A program made the translations under genes and the position numbers. This document shows positions 53,566-62,997 of a DNA stretch of 64,000 nucleotides, in pieces. Source of the stretch: Pseudomonadota bacterium (GTDB lineage: Bacteria; Pseudomonadota; Alphaproteobacteria; Sphingomonadales; Sphingomonadaceae); assembly GCA_023394965.1 (NCBI GenBank), contig JAEWZX010000030.1, positions 124,001 to 188,000 of the forward strand, written 5' to 3'. The notes beneath the pieces are model-generated. The model was not told the origin of the DNA, did no database searches, and saw only the letters and a program-made list of their open reading frames with translations. The first letter of the stretch is position 1; each line of letters opens with the position of its first letter.

Positions 53566-54778
53566 TACGCCCCCGTTTCTCACCATCGATCAGTCGGGCA
53601 AGCTGATCGTAAATGCTGTTCCAGCTCATGTTCGCCAGCACGAAAGCGCGCGCGGCCGCTCCCATGGCCAGTCGCTGCGCATCATTTGCAAGCAGAGCCT
53701 CGATACGTTGAAGCATGGCCGCCCGATCGGGCGGCGCGATGGCAAAGTGCACACCGTCCCTCGCATCGATCCCCGTGGCTGCGCCTGGCGTCAGGACCAC
53801 TGTCTTAGCCATCGCCATTGCTTCAAGCACCTTGTTCTGAACGCCCCGCGCAATCAGCAGTGGTGCGACGACCAAATCGGCCGATTTCAGAAACGGGCGG
53901 ACATCGTCCACTTCCCCCCACACGCGCACGCCATTTTCCCCGTGGCGGTCTTTCAGGCTCACAGCCGGCGCGCGGCCGACGATGTGAAAGCGCGCATGGC
54001 TGTAGGTCTTGCGCAGTACAGGCATGATGTTCTCGATCACCCATTCGGCGGCGGCGACATTGGGTGGATAGTCCATCTGTCCGGTAAACAGCAATTGCGG
54101 CCCGTCCGCTTCTTCCAGATCGGGCTGGGTGGCGACCTGCTCCGGGTCGAAAAGTTCTGCGTCTATGCCATTGCCCAGCGCCCGAACATCGACCTCGTCG
54201 GGATGATGCAGACGGGACCGGAACAGCTCGGCTTCGTTTTCGCTGATCAGCAGCGTCGTATCCGCCCGGTGCGCCAGTCGCTCCTCTTCCGCCGCCAGCA
54301 ATTTGCCTTCGCGCCGATTGATCCACTTGCGCTGGCCAGCCTTCGCATAAGCCTCGAACTTGGCGCTATCCACATCGCACAAATCGATCACCACCCGCCC
54401 GGTAAAATCATCCGGAACGTACTGCCCCATCTGCCCGGAAAATACGAAGATCGTGCCGATCCGGTGGTTATGTAGGGTTTTGGCCACAAAACGATGCATT
54501 TCCAAATGGTTGAAGGCTGCCAGACTCACGGGACTGCGCCCGAACAGCGCCTCGATTCCTGCCCTCCACAGCGATTTCTCCCGCTCGATCAGCGTATGTG
54601 TTTTGGCAACTAAACCCAGCGCATCCTTCTGTCTCATGTCCTGCTGTGTTTCGGCAAAAGTGCCAACATGAACCGGCCCCAGCTTTGCCAGGCCCTTGAG
54701 CAAGTGATGCGAACGGATCTTGTCGCCGCGATCCGGCGGGAACGGGACCCGATGGGCGAGAAACAGGATCTCCCCCAT
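53555..54778 (-). CDS. XrtA-associated glycosyltransferase (TIGR03087-type)
   Basis: 407 residues in a GT4-like two-domain fold: HRVPFPPDRGDKIRSHHLLKGL in the N-terminus, and QLLFTGQMDYPPNVAAAEW with VWGEVDDVRPFLKSADLVVAPL in the C-terminal nucleotide-sugar domain. It should add a sugar to the cluster's polysaccharide. The longer frame starts at 54823; ATG 54778 is one base after the FemAB stop and opens on MGEILFLAHR, so it is used. Confidence 0.9.
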   Translation of the reverse strand: MGEILFLAHRVPFPPDRGDKIRSHHLLKGLAKLGPVHVGTFAETQQDMRQKDALGLVAKTHTLIEREKSLWRAGIEALFGRSPVSLAAFNHLEMHRFVAKTLHNHRIGTIFVFSGQMGQYVPDDFTGRVVIDLCDVDSAKFEAYAKAGQRKWINRREGKLLAAEEERLAHRADTTLLISENEAELFRSRLHHPDEVDVRALGNGIDAELFDPEQVATQPDLEEADGPQLLFTGQMDYPPNVAAAEWVIENIMPVLRKTYSHARFHIVGRAPAVSLKDRHGENGVRVWGEVDDVRPFLKSADLVVAPLLIARGVQNKVLEAMAMAKTVVLTPGAATGIDARDGVHFAIAPPDRAAMLQRIEALLANDAQRLAMGAAARAFVLANMSWNSIYDQLARLIDGEKRGRNAA

Positions 54779-54779
54779 A

Positions 54780-55841
54780 TCAGCCAAGCCCCCGTGCGAT
54801 CCACGGACCGATGCGGTTCGCAACCGGCAGCGGCAATCGTTTCCAGAGCGAGATCTTGGCCGAATAGCTCTGGTCCGTCGGATCGACGTTACGGGCAGCG
54901 GTCCCCGGCGCCGACCAGCTGAAATAGGTCAGCGGCTCAGGCTCGAAACCCCAGTTCTTCTTGAAAGCGAACGGCCCGCTACCGACCTTCGAACGGCCAA
55001 AATCGAAGTGACTGCACCCCCTTCTGCGTGCGTGACACATCAGTTCGTAATACATCCGCTCGTTGGCACGCAGGCGACGTGCTGACCATGTGCCTCCGCC
55101 CCAATAGGGCATAACCACATCGCGGTGGTAAAGCGACAGAACGCTGGCAACGGGCGTGTCGCCATCATACACCGTCAGGATATCCGCTTCATCCCCGAAA
55201 AGGTCGAGCACAGCGTCGAAAAGACTGCGGGGAAATACAGGTGTGCCGAGATTGCGCACGCTTTCGGCATAGACCGCGTAATGAGCGGCTCGCTCCCGCA
55301 TATCATTCCCGACGCTGACCGAAAGATTCATCGCAAGCCCCTTGCGCACCTCTGCTCGGGCCTTGCGTGGAATTGCCAGCAATTGCGCGTCGTCATCATG
55401 CGCCAGTTCGGCTGCAAAGTTTGCGTGCTTACCTTCGATCACCTTCCAGTCGCTCGGAGCATTCCCGCCGCGCAGCTCTACCGAAGAAACCGATCTGCGC
55501 AGGCCAATTTCCTCCGCGGCTCGGCACAGCTTTTGATCATCACTTGCGCGCGCTGTAAGCGCGCCACCCCCCACTCCGAAACCGCTGGAAACCAATGCCC
55601 GCCCGAATAGCGGGGAATGGATATCGGTCAGCGGCAGCCACCCATCGATGGTGCCATCCCGTTCCAGCACAAGTCCGATCGCTGCGTTTCCTGTGCCGCG
55701 TTCTATCGCTCGCAACCACATGGGGCGCTGGAACACGTTCCCTCGATTTTCCGCTACGAAAGCTTCGATACGGGCAACTTCGCCCGCATTCGCAAGATCA
55801 GCCTGCCGGATTGTCGCGACATGATTGATCGGCGCGTTCAT
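54780..55841 (-). CDS. FemAB-family protein of the XrtA/PEP-CTERM system
   Basis: 353 residues with the double GNAT-like FemAB fold: GWLPLTDIHSPLFGRALVSSGFG, IPRKARAEVRKGLA and a C-terminal HFDFGRSKVGSGPFAFKKNWGFEP. FemAB proteins use aminoacyl-tRNA to add amino acids; in XrtA clusters the substrate is unknown. ATG 55841 overlaps the deacetylase stop (ATGA); a GTG at 55850 is less likely. Confidence 0.9.
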   Translation of the reverse strand: MNAPINHVATIRQADLANAGEVARIEAFVAENRGNVFQRPMWLRAIERGTGNAAIGLVLERDGTIDGWLPLTDIHSPLFGRALVSSGFGVGGGALTARASDDQKLCRAAEEIGLRRSVSSVELRGGNAPSDWKVIEGKHANFAAELAHDDDAQLLAIPRKARAEVRKGLAMNLSVSVGNDMRERAAHYAVYAESVRNLGTPVFPRSLFDAVLDLFGDEADILTVYDGDTPVASVLSLYHRDVVMPYWGGGTWSARRLRANERMYYELMCHARRRGCSHFDFGRSKVGSGPFAFKKNWGFEPEPLTYFSWSAPGTAARNVDPTDQSYSAKISLWKRLPLPVANRIGPWIARGLG

Positions 55842-56716
55842 GCCGCCCACTTGATGCTGCGGAGTTTCTCGTCCCTCGCCAACTCATCCATTCTGCCCCA
55901 TGTAAAGTCATCCAGCAGGACAGAGAGTTTACGGGCCATTCTCGACAGGTTGGTATAATGTCGCAAGCGAGAGCGCAGCGGGGCACCCGGCACCCGAGGT
56001 TGATCCGGGTCCACCTCCCACGGATGAAAATAGAATACAGCCGGTCGGCGCTCTGCATTCACTTGCTTGATCGCCCAGCAGGTAAACCCATACGGCAAAA
56101 CGCGAAAGAAACCACCGCCTCCCGCCGCAAGGCGTTTCCTGGCTAAAAGAGCTGTCGTGACGGGAATTTCCACAAGGTCGCTACCCTTCACTGGCTGAAA
56201 AGCGAAACGTGGCGCTTCACGCCACCCATAATGATCGTGGACGACCGGAGCGACCGACGAAGAGTAGACATAGCCCTGTTCTGCCAGAACCTCATGAGCC
56301 CAAGGGTTTCTCGCATCGATTGAAAAACTGGGTGCGCGGTATCCCGTTATAACCTGCCCCGTGGCATCTTCCAGAATGGCTCGTGCTTTCGCAATATCGG
56401 CTGCAAACTCATCGCGCGTGAATGTGAAAACCCGGGTGTGATCGTAGCCATGGCTGGCAAGCTCATGCCCCCGCTCGACGATCTGCCGCATGGCCGCGCG
56501 GTTTCGTTCTGCAATCCAGCCTAGCGTGAAGAAGGTGGCCTTCACCCCGGCTTCGTCAAACAGATCCAGAATAAAGGATACGTTTTCGCCCACACGCAGT
56601 TCGAGACCATCCCAGTCCGAACGAGCAATTGTGTTCTCGAAAGCGCCGACCTGGAACCAATCCTCGACGTCGACCGAGAGGCCGTTGACGATCGTGTCGT
56701 TCAAGCCGCCCTCCAT
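55838..56716 (-). CDS. Polysaccharide deacetylase of the XrtA system
   Basis: 292 residues, NodB-type hydrolase. Catalytic Asp/metal segments are SVDVEDWFQV, SHGYDHTRVF (HxxxH-type), YRAPSFSID and YFHPWEVDPD, with the C-terminal DUF3473 region typical of the exosortase-A-associated deacetylase. It probably removes N-acetyl groups from the exported polymer. It starts 5 bases after the ATPase gene and overlaps FemAB by four bases. Confidence 0.92.
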   Translation of the reverse strand: MEGGLNDTIVNGLSVDVEDWFQVGAFENTIARSDWDGLELRVGENVSFILDLFDEAGVKATFFTLGWIAERNRAAMRQIVERGHELASHGYDHTRVFTFTRDEFAADIAKARAILEDATGQVITGYRAPSFSIDARNPWAHEVLAEQGYVYSSSVAPVVHDHYGWREAPRFAFQPVKGSDLVEIPVTTALLARKRLAAGGGGFFRVLPYGFTCWAIKQVNAERRPAVFYFHPWEVDPDQPRVPGAPLRSRLRHYTNLSRMARKLSVLLDDFTWGRMDELARDEKLRSIKWAA

Positions 56717-56721
56717 AAATG

Positions 56722-57924
56722 TCAGACCGCTGAGCGCGAGCCCTGAGATTCGAAATAGTCGATCATCATCGTCAGGACGTTGCGCAAAGATCGCTCCTGC
56801 TCGTCGAGACGCACCTCGATCGACGCCAGACGCTGCCCCAGATCCTCCGGCAAATCACCCGACGTTCTGCTCCGGCCCAACTTCTCCACTTCGCTACGAA
56901 GAGCCATCAAGTGCTTGTCGCGATGGGCAAAGGCAGCTTCTATGGCTTCGATCTGGTGGTCCAGCAATCCATGCTCGCGCGCCTCCGGATCGACCGTGTA
57001 GATATCGCCCAAGGGACGGCGGGCTCCACCCTTTGCCCGCGCGATAGCTTCTGCCGCGGGCAGGTCACGGTCGGGCCGCGGCTTTGCAATTACCTCGTTC
57101 GCGGATGCGGCCGAATCCCCAGTCATTTCTTCGACAACCGTGTCGAGCATGTCAGTGCTCAGGACCGATTCCTCTTCCACTGCGCCAAGCAAAAGAAGGC
57201 GGGTCATCACCTGATTTACCTTGCGCGGGATTCCCCCAGTGGCTTTGTGCAGCTTGACCCACATGCCTGCTTCAAGCTCAGGCGAGCCATTCCATCCCAC
57301 ATGCCTCAAACGGTGCATTACGTAAGGTTCAACTTCGCCTGGCTGCATCGGCTCAAGATGGTGTGAGGCGATCACGCGCTGACGGAGCTGTTCCAGTTCG
57401 TCCGACTGGGCGAGGAGTTGCTTGAACTCGGGCTGGCCGAGCAAGAGCGTCTGCAGAAGCGGATGCGAACCCAGTTGGAAATTCGACAGCATTCGCAATT
57501 CTTCAAGCGCACCGATCGATAGATTCTGCGCTTCGTCGACGATCAGAAGCACCCGGCGGCCGCTGCGCGCTTCTTCGTGCAGGAAGAGTTCGATCGCAGC
57601 CAGGGCCGCGGCCTTGTCGCTGCCAGAAATGTCGAGGCCAAAACTGCGCGCGATGACATGGACCATCTCGTCATCGTCCAGTGCGCTGGTCACCACTTCG
57701 CCCACAGTCATGCGCTGGTCGTCGAGCTTCTGCTTCAGGTGGGCGACCAGGATCGACTTGCCCGAACCGACCTCACCAGTGATGACGACAAAGCCTTCGC
57801 CCTGATTTAGGCCATATCCAAGATAACTGAGGGCCTTCTTATGGGTAAGGCTCTCGTAATAGAAGGCAGGGTCCGGGGTGAGCTGGAAAGGCCGCTCGCT
57901 GAAACCGTAGAATTCTTCGTACAT
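56722..57924 (-). CDS. XrtA-associated ATPase (ExeA-like, TIGR03015-type)
   Basis: 400 residues. N-terminus MYEEFYGFSERPFQLTPDP is the diagnostic start of the ExeA/GspA-like AAA family. Walker A GEVGSGKS is at residues 50-57 and the Walker B DEAQNL at about 130-135. A C-terminal coiled region of about 120 residues ends in ESQGSRSAV. Probably energises or assembles the export machinery. It begins 14 bases after the outer-membrane protein gene. Confidence 0.93.
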   Translation of the reverse strand: MYEEFYGFSERPFQLTPDPAFYYESLTHKKALSYLGYGLNQGEGFVVITGEVGSGKSILVAHLKQKLDDQRMTVGEVVTSALDDDEMVHVIARSFGLDISGSDKAAALAAIELFLHEEARSGRRVLLIVDEAQNLSIGALEELRMLSNFQLGSHPLLQTLLLGQPEFKQLLAQSDELEQLRQRVIASHHLEPMQPGEVEPYVMHRLRHVGWNGSPELEAGMWVKLHKATGGIPRKVNQVMTRLLLLGAVEEESVLSTDMLDTVVEEMTGDSAASANEVIAKPRPDRDLPAAEAIARAKGGARRPLGDIYTVDPEAREHGLLDHQIEAIEAAFAHRDKHLMALRSEVEKLGRSRTSGDLPEDLGQRLASIEVRLDEQERSLRNVLTMMIDYFESQGSRSAV

Positions 57925-57938
57925 GGCGCGCCGTCCTA

Positions 57939-59609
57939 TCAGAAATCGTAGCGCAGGCCGATTAGGGCTGATGCGGTGGTGAAGTTGTCTGGAGCGATGT
58001 CGCTGTCGAGCATCGACACGGCCACAGCAGCGCGCGCCGACAGACTGCGATAAATCTGCTGGGAATAGCTTGCCGACGCCCCGATCGTGCGGACATCTCC
58101 TGTGGCCGTAAAGCCACTGTCGAACCAGCTGGCAAATGTGTTTACCGAGAAGGAGGCACGTTCGCCCACCGGCCCTGAGACTCCGGCAGTCACGTAATAG
58201 CTTTCGTCGACAACACCGTCTGCAGCCTCGAGCGGGGTGCTGGCAGCGCCGATGAACTTTCGGCGGTCATACCCCCCCCCTATCCCGGCGGTCATGCGGC
58301 CAATTTGGCGGCTGTAACTGGCGACAACGCCACGGCCACGAAAAACGGAAGCTCGAAATGATCCCAGGAGACCATCGAGACAGCCGGTTCCATCGGCAGT
58401 ATCGACACAGCCTGTAAGCTCTCCGGTGAGGGGATCGCGACCTGCGCTGAAATCGGTCGGCAGGGTGGCAATCGCGTTATTCAACCGCCCGCCGAAGCCC
58501 TGAATACCATCATAAACACCAATCTGCAGGCTACTGCGCCGGTTGGGTTTCCAACTGAAATTGCCGTAGAACGTTTCGCTGTCATAGCGATGCCCAAAAT
58601 GTGCTTCGAGCTGGGTTCGACTGCTGGGTGTCCAAACAACCCCGACGTCCCAGATCAGCCCGCTCGCATCATAGGAAATAACACGCGGAGCGGTTGGGTC
58701 AGTGACATAGCGACCATCTGTTCCGATGATTGGTTTGCCATCCTCATCGCGCAAAGCGTCGCGGCTCGAAACCTTGACTTCTTCCGCGCCCACTCCGGCA
58801 ACGAAGGCCAGCGACGGTGTAATCGGAACTGTCACGTCACCGCGTACATGTGCGTCACGCACGCGTTGATCGAGATTGGCCACGTCTTCCTGATAAAACC
58901 CGGCTCCTACACCGACGCCAACGGGGAAAGGCCGATTAGCGCGTGTTCCGGCGCGAACATTCGCGCTTTGGGACACACTTTCGTCAAACAGATCTGTCGA
59001 AACGCCGTTCTCAGTCAGAAAATCAGGACCGTCGACGCGAGTATATCCGATACGGTAATTCGCACTGACATCCACATCGCCCGCTCTCGTCTGAAAATCC
59101 GGCCCCGCATATACGGAGTAGGTCTGTGTCGACAGGTCGTCGCTCACGATCGGGTTCAGCACCGAACGCCCCTGCGCATCGACCCGCGTACTGGTTGCCA
59201 GGCCCCCTGCCTCAATTGTCAGAACACGCGGCACAATCGAGGCATACCCCCGCGCGATGCCGGTGATCGTGTCGGAATCAGCTCCCTTGGACTGATGCGC
59301 AAAATTTCGCTCATAGCGCAGGGACACGCTCCCGCCAGTGTTACGCCCATTGATCGATGCATCGACCCCCGCAGCAAGCTGGGTGTAGGTCACCACATCA
59401 CTTTCTGGCGAAACCTGCCATGCCAGAACGTTACCGGCTTCGATGTAGGGATCAATCGTGGTGCGACCACGACCTTTAGGCGCCCCTTTCGCTTCACTGG
59501 CGCTGATGTCTTCGCCCGCATAAGTCTGCGCATGCACGGGTACGGCGACCAGCAGCGGAAGAGCCAGAAGATAGCGGGCAGATCGACAGGTCTTTTCGTA
59601 CCACGACAT
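57939..59609 (-). CDS. XrtA-associated outer-membrane beta-barrel protein (TIGR03016-type)
   Basis: 556 residues beginning with a signal peptide (ARYLLALPLLVAVPVHAQ) and continuing as alternating amphipathic strands, ending LIGLRYDF with a terminal Phe, as outer-membrane barrels do. Likely the export channel or outer-membrane partner of the polysaccharide. The open frame extends to 59723; ATG 59609 has GAGGA 8 bases upstream and starts four bases after the kinase stop, whereas ATG 59624 would overlap it. Confidence 0.88.
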   Translation of the reverse strand: MSWYEKTCRSARYLLALPLLVAVPVHAQTYAGEDISASEAKGAPKGRGRTTIDPYIEAGNVLAWQVSPESDVVTYTQLAAGVDASINGRNTGGSVSLRYERNFAHQSKGADSDTITGIARGYASIVPRVLTIEAGGLATSTRVDAQGRSVLNPIVSDDLSTQTYSVYAGPDFQTRAGDVDVSANYRIGYTRVDGPDFLTENGVSTDLFDESVSQSANVRAGTRANRPFPVGVGVGAGFYQEDVANLDQRVRDAHVRGDVTVPITPSLAFVAGVGAEEVKVSSRDALRDEDGKPIIGTDGRYVTDPTAPRVISYDASGLIWDVGVVWTPSSRTQLEAHFGHRYDSETFYGNFSWKPNRRSSLQIGVYDGIQGFGGRLNNAIATLPTDFSAGRDPLTGELTGCVDTADGTGCLDGLLGSFRASVFRGRGVVASYSRQIGRMTAGIGGGYDRRKFIGAASTPLEAADGVVDESYYVTAGVSGPVGERASFSVNTFASWFDSGFTATGDVRTIGASASYSQQIYRSLSARAAVAVSMLDSDIAPDNFTTASALIGLRYDF

Positions 59610-59613
59610 GGGT

Positions 59614-60654
59614 TTAGTCCTCATATCCGTAGTAACTTCCGAATTTGCGCCCGCTGGGGCTGAATGTCGCGTCGTTGAACAGCAATTTGATGTCCGGACA
59701 AGCCGAGAGAAGATCAACAGCATCTTCCAGACTTGCCCGACCGCTCATATCCGCGCGTGCGACCAGCAGGGCCTGGCCCACATGCTTGGCCAGCTCCGCC
59801 GCAGGAGTTGCCTCAAGCGTCGGCGGGCTGTCGAATATGAGGATGCGATTGCGGGCACCAAGCGTCAGTCTATCCAGCACGGCCTGGGTCCGTTCACTGG
59901 AGAGGTATTCGCTGTCTCGGCCAGTCCGCTCTCCTGCGGGCAGCACCCAAAGGCCGGGAATATCCGTGCCGATAATAAAATCTTCCACCTGCGCAGCGGG
60001 ATCGGCGAGAACGTCCATGAAACCCTTGGCTGCATCCAGCCCCAGTTTTCGCATGATCGATGGCTTGCCGAAATCGGCATCGACCAACAGCACTTCCATG
60101 TCCCGCTCGCCCGAAAGCGCTATGGCAAGGTTCAGGGCGCAAAACGTTTTGCCCTCGTTCGAATGTGGTGAACACACCAGCACACGGCGCCCATGTGGCG
60201 TTGCGTCGGCCTTGGCTGCCGAAAGAACCTGACGCTTCACGATCCGGAACTCCTCCAACAATGTGGAGGCCCCGCCGTCAGGGTCGATCAATCCCTGCTC
60301 ACGCAATAGCGACCGGACAATACCTTTTTTCGGACCAGTCAACGTAATTACGGGCTCTGCAGGTTCGGAAGGTACCGGAGGGACGGCAGCGGTAATGGCT
60401 TCGCCCGCCTTGTTGGGTTCTGCCATCCAGTCGGATGCTCGGCGTCGGGGTGTTTGCTGTACCGGCGCAGGTTCGGATTTGCGTTTGGATGCGAACTTCT
60501 TCGCCTTCTCCCCGTCCAGCTTGGCAGGCACTGCGGCCGGGCTGAGCTTGTCGAACCCGAATGCGCCACTGGCGCGTTCGAACAGGGACGCCCGTTTCGG
60601 TTTCTTCTCGCCCTCTGTGGACGGTTCGATGTTCGTTTCTTTATTCACTGACAC
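59614..60654 (-). CDS. CpsD/CapB-family tyrosine kinase of the XrtA system
   Basis: 346 residues. Long basic N-terminus (about 1-110), then a BY-kinase domain: Walker A CSPHSNEGKTF (about 161-171), Walker A' LLVDADFGKPSI, Walker B ILIFDSPP (about 271-278), and a C-terminal tyrosine cluster, SYYGYED, for autophosphorylation. It controls chain length with the separate Wzz-type protein encoded 7 bases upstream. GTG start with GAGGGGGC in front. Confidence 0.9.
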   Translation of the reverse strand: MSVNKETNIEPSTEGEKKPKRASLFERASGAFGFDKLSPAAVPAKLDGEKAKKFASKRKSEPAPVQQTPRRRASDWMAEPNKAGEAITAAVPPVPSEPAEPVITLTGPKKGIVRSLLREQGLIDPDGGASTLLEEFRIVKRQVLSAAKADATPHGRRVLVCSPHSNEGKTFCALNLAIALSGERDMEVLLVDADFGKPSIMRKLGLDAAKGFMDVLADPAAQVEDFIIGTDIPGLWVLPAGERTGRDSEYLSSERTQAVLDRLTLGARNRILIFDSPPTLEATPAAELAKHVGQALLVARADMSGRASLEDAVDLLSACPDIKLLFNDATFSPSGRKFGSYYGYED

Positions 60655-60661
60655 CGCCCCC

Positions 60662-62179
60662 TCAGGCCACCGATCCGACCTGAATGATCTCTACCGCCAA
60701 GAGCAGGAAACAAACCATACCCAGACCACCGGCAGCAGCTAGAAATTGCTTCAGCCGCAGCTTCTCTTTCTCACGCGCCGCGTTTGTCATAGACCTTGAA
60801 ACAGTTCCAATGACAGGCAGGTCGAGCGCGCGCTGCAATTTCTCGGATGTGGTGAAGCTCGAGTTCAGCTGCGCTTTCACGAAGGCAACGGCAGCACCGG
60901 CTCCGATGCCCACCACCAGAACGGCCAACAGAAGCAGAGGTCGATGGGGTGCTGCCGGTGTTCTCGGCAGAGTCGGCTGGTCGATAACCTCGAACTTGAA
61001 TGCGCTACGTTCCGTTTCAACCTGACCACGCAGACGCATTTCTTCGCGGTTTCTCAGAAGTTCGTCGTACTTGTCCTTCAGCACTTCGTAATCGCGGCTG
61101 ATACGATTGGCTTCGGCAGCCACTGCAGGCTCATCAGCCTGAGCCGCCATCAGCCCGGAAATATCCGATTGCAAGGCAGCCTTGCGTGCTTCAAGCGCCT
61201 GGACATTGGCCTGCCGTTCGGCCCTGATCGACTGCAGCGAGGTATAGGCCGGATTGGGTGATCCGCCCGCCCCTGCCGGTTCATCGGCAGCCTGTTGACG
61301 CAGGGCATCGATCTGGCGTTTCTGCGCCTGGATATCGGGATGGCTGTCGGTAAGCCCCCGCGCGCGCATCGCCGAAAGCTGTGACTGAGCCTGCGCCAGC
61401 GCGCCACGGGCGCTACCGCTATCGCTACCAAGGATGCTTCGCGGGGTGCTTGCCAGTTGCCCGTTAATCGCCGCCAAGGCGCTCTGCGCCGCAGCTATAT
61501 CGGCATCGATACCACGCATTTCAGTGCGCATGCTCTGTAAGCGACCAGCGACGGTGGCAGTCCCACCGACGAGATCGGGGTGCTGAGCTTCGAAAGCGAG
61601 GCGGCGCTGCTCTGCGGATTCCAGTTCGCGTTTGCGATCGTCCAGTTGTTCGTCGAGAAAGGCGATCGTACTGGCGACATCGCCCCGATTTCCAGCCACG
61701 TTGGACTCGCGGAATATGTCAATCAGGCTCTGTACCACATCCTTGGCGAGCGCAGCATTCTGCGCGTCGGTGAAGTTCGATTTACCGATGCGCGCCGTGA
61801 TTTCGAACAAATTGTCCTGCTCGCTCTTCACCACGATGTTTTCGGTCAGATTTTTCACCGCCGCCTGCATTTCCGCATCGGTGGCCACCTTCTCGCCAAG
61901 TTTGGTGTTGCGGATCACCCTTTCGAGATTGACTCCGCTTACCAGCGTCTGGCGGACCTTCGTGATTGCCTGCCTGCCATCCCCTGAGATGTTGAGCTGT
62001 TTGGACAGCACATCTTCCAACTCGACATAGACGCGCGCGCGGCTTTCGTAACTGTTGGGGATGAACCCAATCGCAAGCCATCCCAGGATGCAGACGAGCC
62101 ACGCCACGGCAAGCGCCAGCCATCGGCGGTTCCAGACCGTGTGTAATGCGCTGCGAATTTCGTCGAGAACTTCCTGCAT
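60662..62179 (-). CDS. Polysaccharide chain-length determinant (GumC/Wzz type, XrtA-associated)
   Basis: 505 residues with membrane helices near both ends (about 18-36 and 428-448) flanking a long periplasmic coiled coil. YESRARVYVELEDVL is the Wzz-type N-terminal signature and EVIDQPTLPRTPAAPHRPLLLL the Pro-rich C-terminal one. There is no Walker motif, so the kinase is separate. It follows the exporter gene by 15 bases. It controls polymer length and export in the inner membrane. Confidence 0.9.
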   Translation of the reverse strand: MQEVLDEIRSALHTVWNRRWLALAVAWLVCILGWLAIGFIPNSYESRARVYVELEDVLSKQLNISGDGRQAITKVRQTLVSGVNLERVIRNTKLGEKVATDAEMQAAVKNLTENIVVKSEQDNLFEITARIGKSNFTDAQNAALAKDVVQSLIDIFRESNVAGNRGDVASTIAFLDEQLDDRKRELESAEQRRLAFEAQHPDLVGGTATVAGRLQSMRTEMRGIDADIAAAQSALAAINGQLASTPRSILGSDSGSARGALAQAQSQLSAMRARGLTDSHPDIQAQKRQIDALRQQAADEPAGAGGSPNPAYTSLQSIRAERQANVQALEARKAALQSDISGLMAAQADEPAVAAEANRISRDYEVLKDKYDELLRNREEMRLRGQVETERSAFKFEVIDQPTLPRTPAAPHRPLLLLAVLVVGIGAGAAVAFVKAQLNSSFTTSEKLQRALDLPVIGTVSRSMTNAAREKEKLRLKQFLAAAGGLGMVCFLLLAVEIIQVGSVA

Positions 62180-62194
62180 GCCCCGGCGGCTTTC

Positions 62195-62839
62195 CTAAAA
62201 CGCGCTTTCGGGAATGATGATGACATCACCCGGCTGAAGCAAAACGTTGGCTTCGCTATCCCCGCGCTTCAACAGGTCCGTCAGACGAAGGGAGTATTCC
62301 CGCTGCTTGCCCTGTTGCTTGTCGAAACGGATCAGCTTGGCACGATTGCCTGCGGCAAATTCGGACAGGCCACCAACCGAAATCATCGCATCGAGCACGG
62401 TCATATTCGCCCGATAGGGCAATGAGGCTGGCTTTTCGGTGGCGCCGACGATGCGGATCTGCTGGCTGAACGTGCCGGCAAATTCGTTCACGATTACCGA
62501 CACCAGTGGATCTTCGATATACTGGCTGAGCTGGAGACGGATATCCTCTTCCAACATGGAGGGCGTTTTACCGACAGCAGGCATATCCTTTACCAGCGGG
62601 ATGGTGATGCGGCCATCCGGGCGAACCTGGATTTTGTCTGCGCCCAGTTCGGGGTTGCGCCACACATGGATCGTCAGTTGGTCGAGCGGGCCAATGACAT
62701 ATTCTTCGCCGGGCCCTTCCTGCAGGGCGACAAAGGTCGCTGGGGGAAGTTCGGTTCCACCACCGCTCGCGCAGCCGCCAAGAACGAGCGTGGCGGCGGC
62801 ACATCCTGCTACAAGTCTGGCAATTCGAGTGAAGCGCAT
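62195..62839 (-). CDS. Wza-like polysaccharide export lipoprotein (XrtA-associated)
   Basis: 214 residues. Lipoprotein signal ends LVLGGCAS; a polysaccharide biosynthesis/export domain with EYVIGPLDQLTIHVWRNPELG and SLBB-type VLDAMISVGGLSEFA follows. It should form the outer-membrane or periplasmic part of the exporter. The frame opens at 62959, but ATG 62839 has AGGGA 8 bases upstream and precedes the signal peptide. Confidence 0.9.
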   Translation of the reverse strand: MRFTRIARLVAGCAAATLVLGGCASGGGTELPPATFVALQEGPGEEYVIGPLDQLTIHVWRNPELGADKIQVRPDGRITIPLVKDMPAVGKTPSMLEEDIRLQLSQYIEDPLVSVIVNEFAGTFSQQIRIVGATEKPASLPYRANMTVLDAMISVGGLSEFAAGNRAKLIRFDKQQGKQREYSLRLTDLLKRGDSEANVLLQPGDVIIIPESAF

Positions 62840-62961
62840 CAATAATTTCCCTGGCATCATCCGTGGGTACGGCAGCCACACGACTGGCCGAACCGTCCCC
62901 TGTTTGGAGTAGCTAATGCCCGAAATAGGTGAACAGACTGTTAGCCATGGCCGTCGCATCC

Positions 62962-62981
62962 GCAGATTTCACGGCAGATTT
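62962..62981. repeat. Direct repeat upstream of the export gene
   Basis: GCAGATTT-CACG-GCAGATTT: two identical 8-base copies separated by 4 bases, within the 158-base gap between the decarboxylase stop and the exporter start. Possible regulator site, or a chance repeat. Confidence 0.25.
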
Positions 62982-62997
62982 CCGTAGTGTATTTTGA

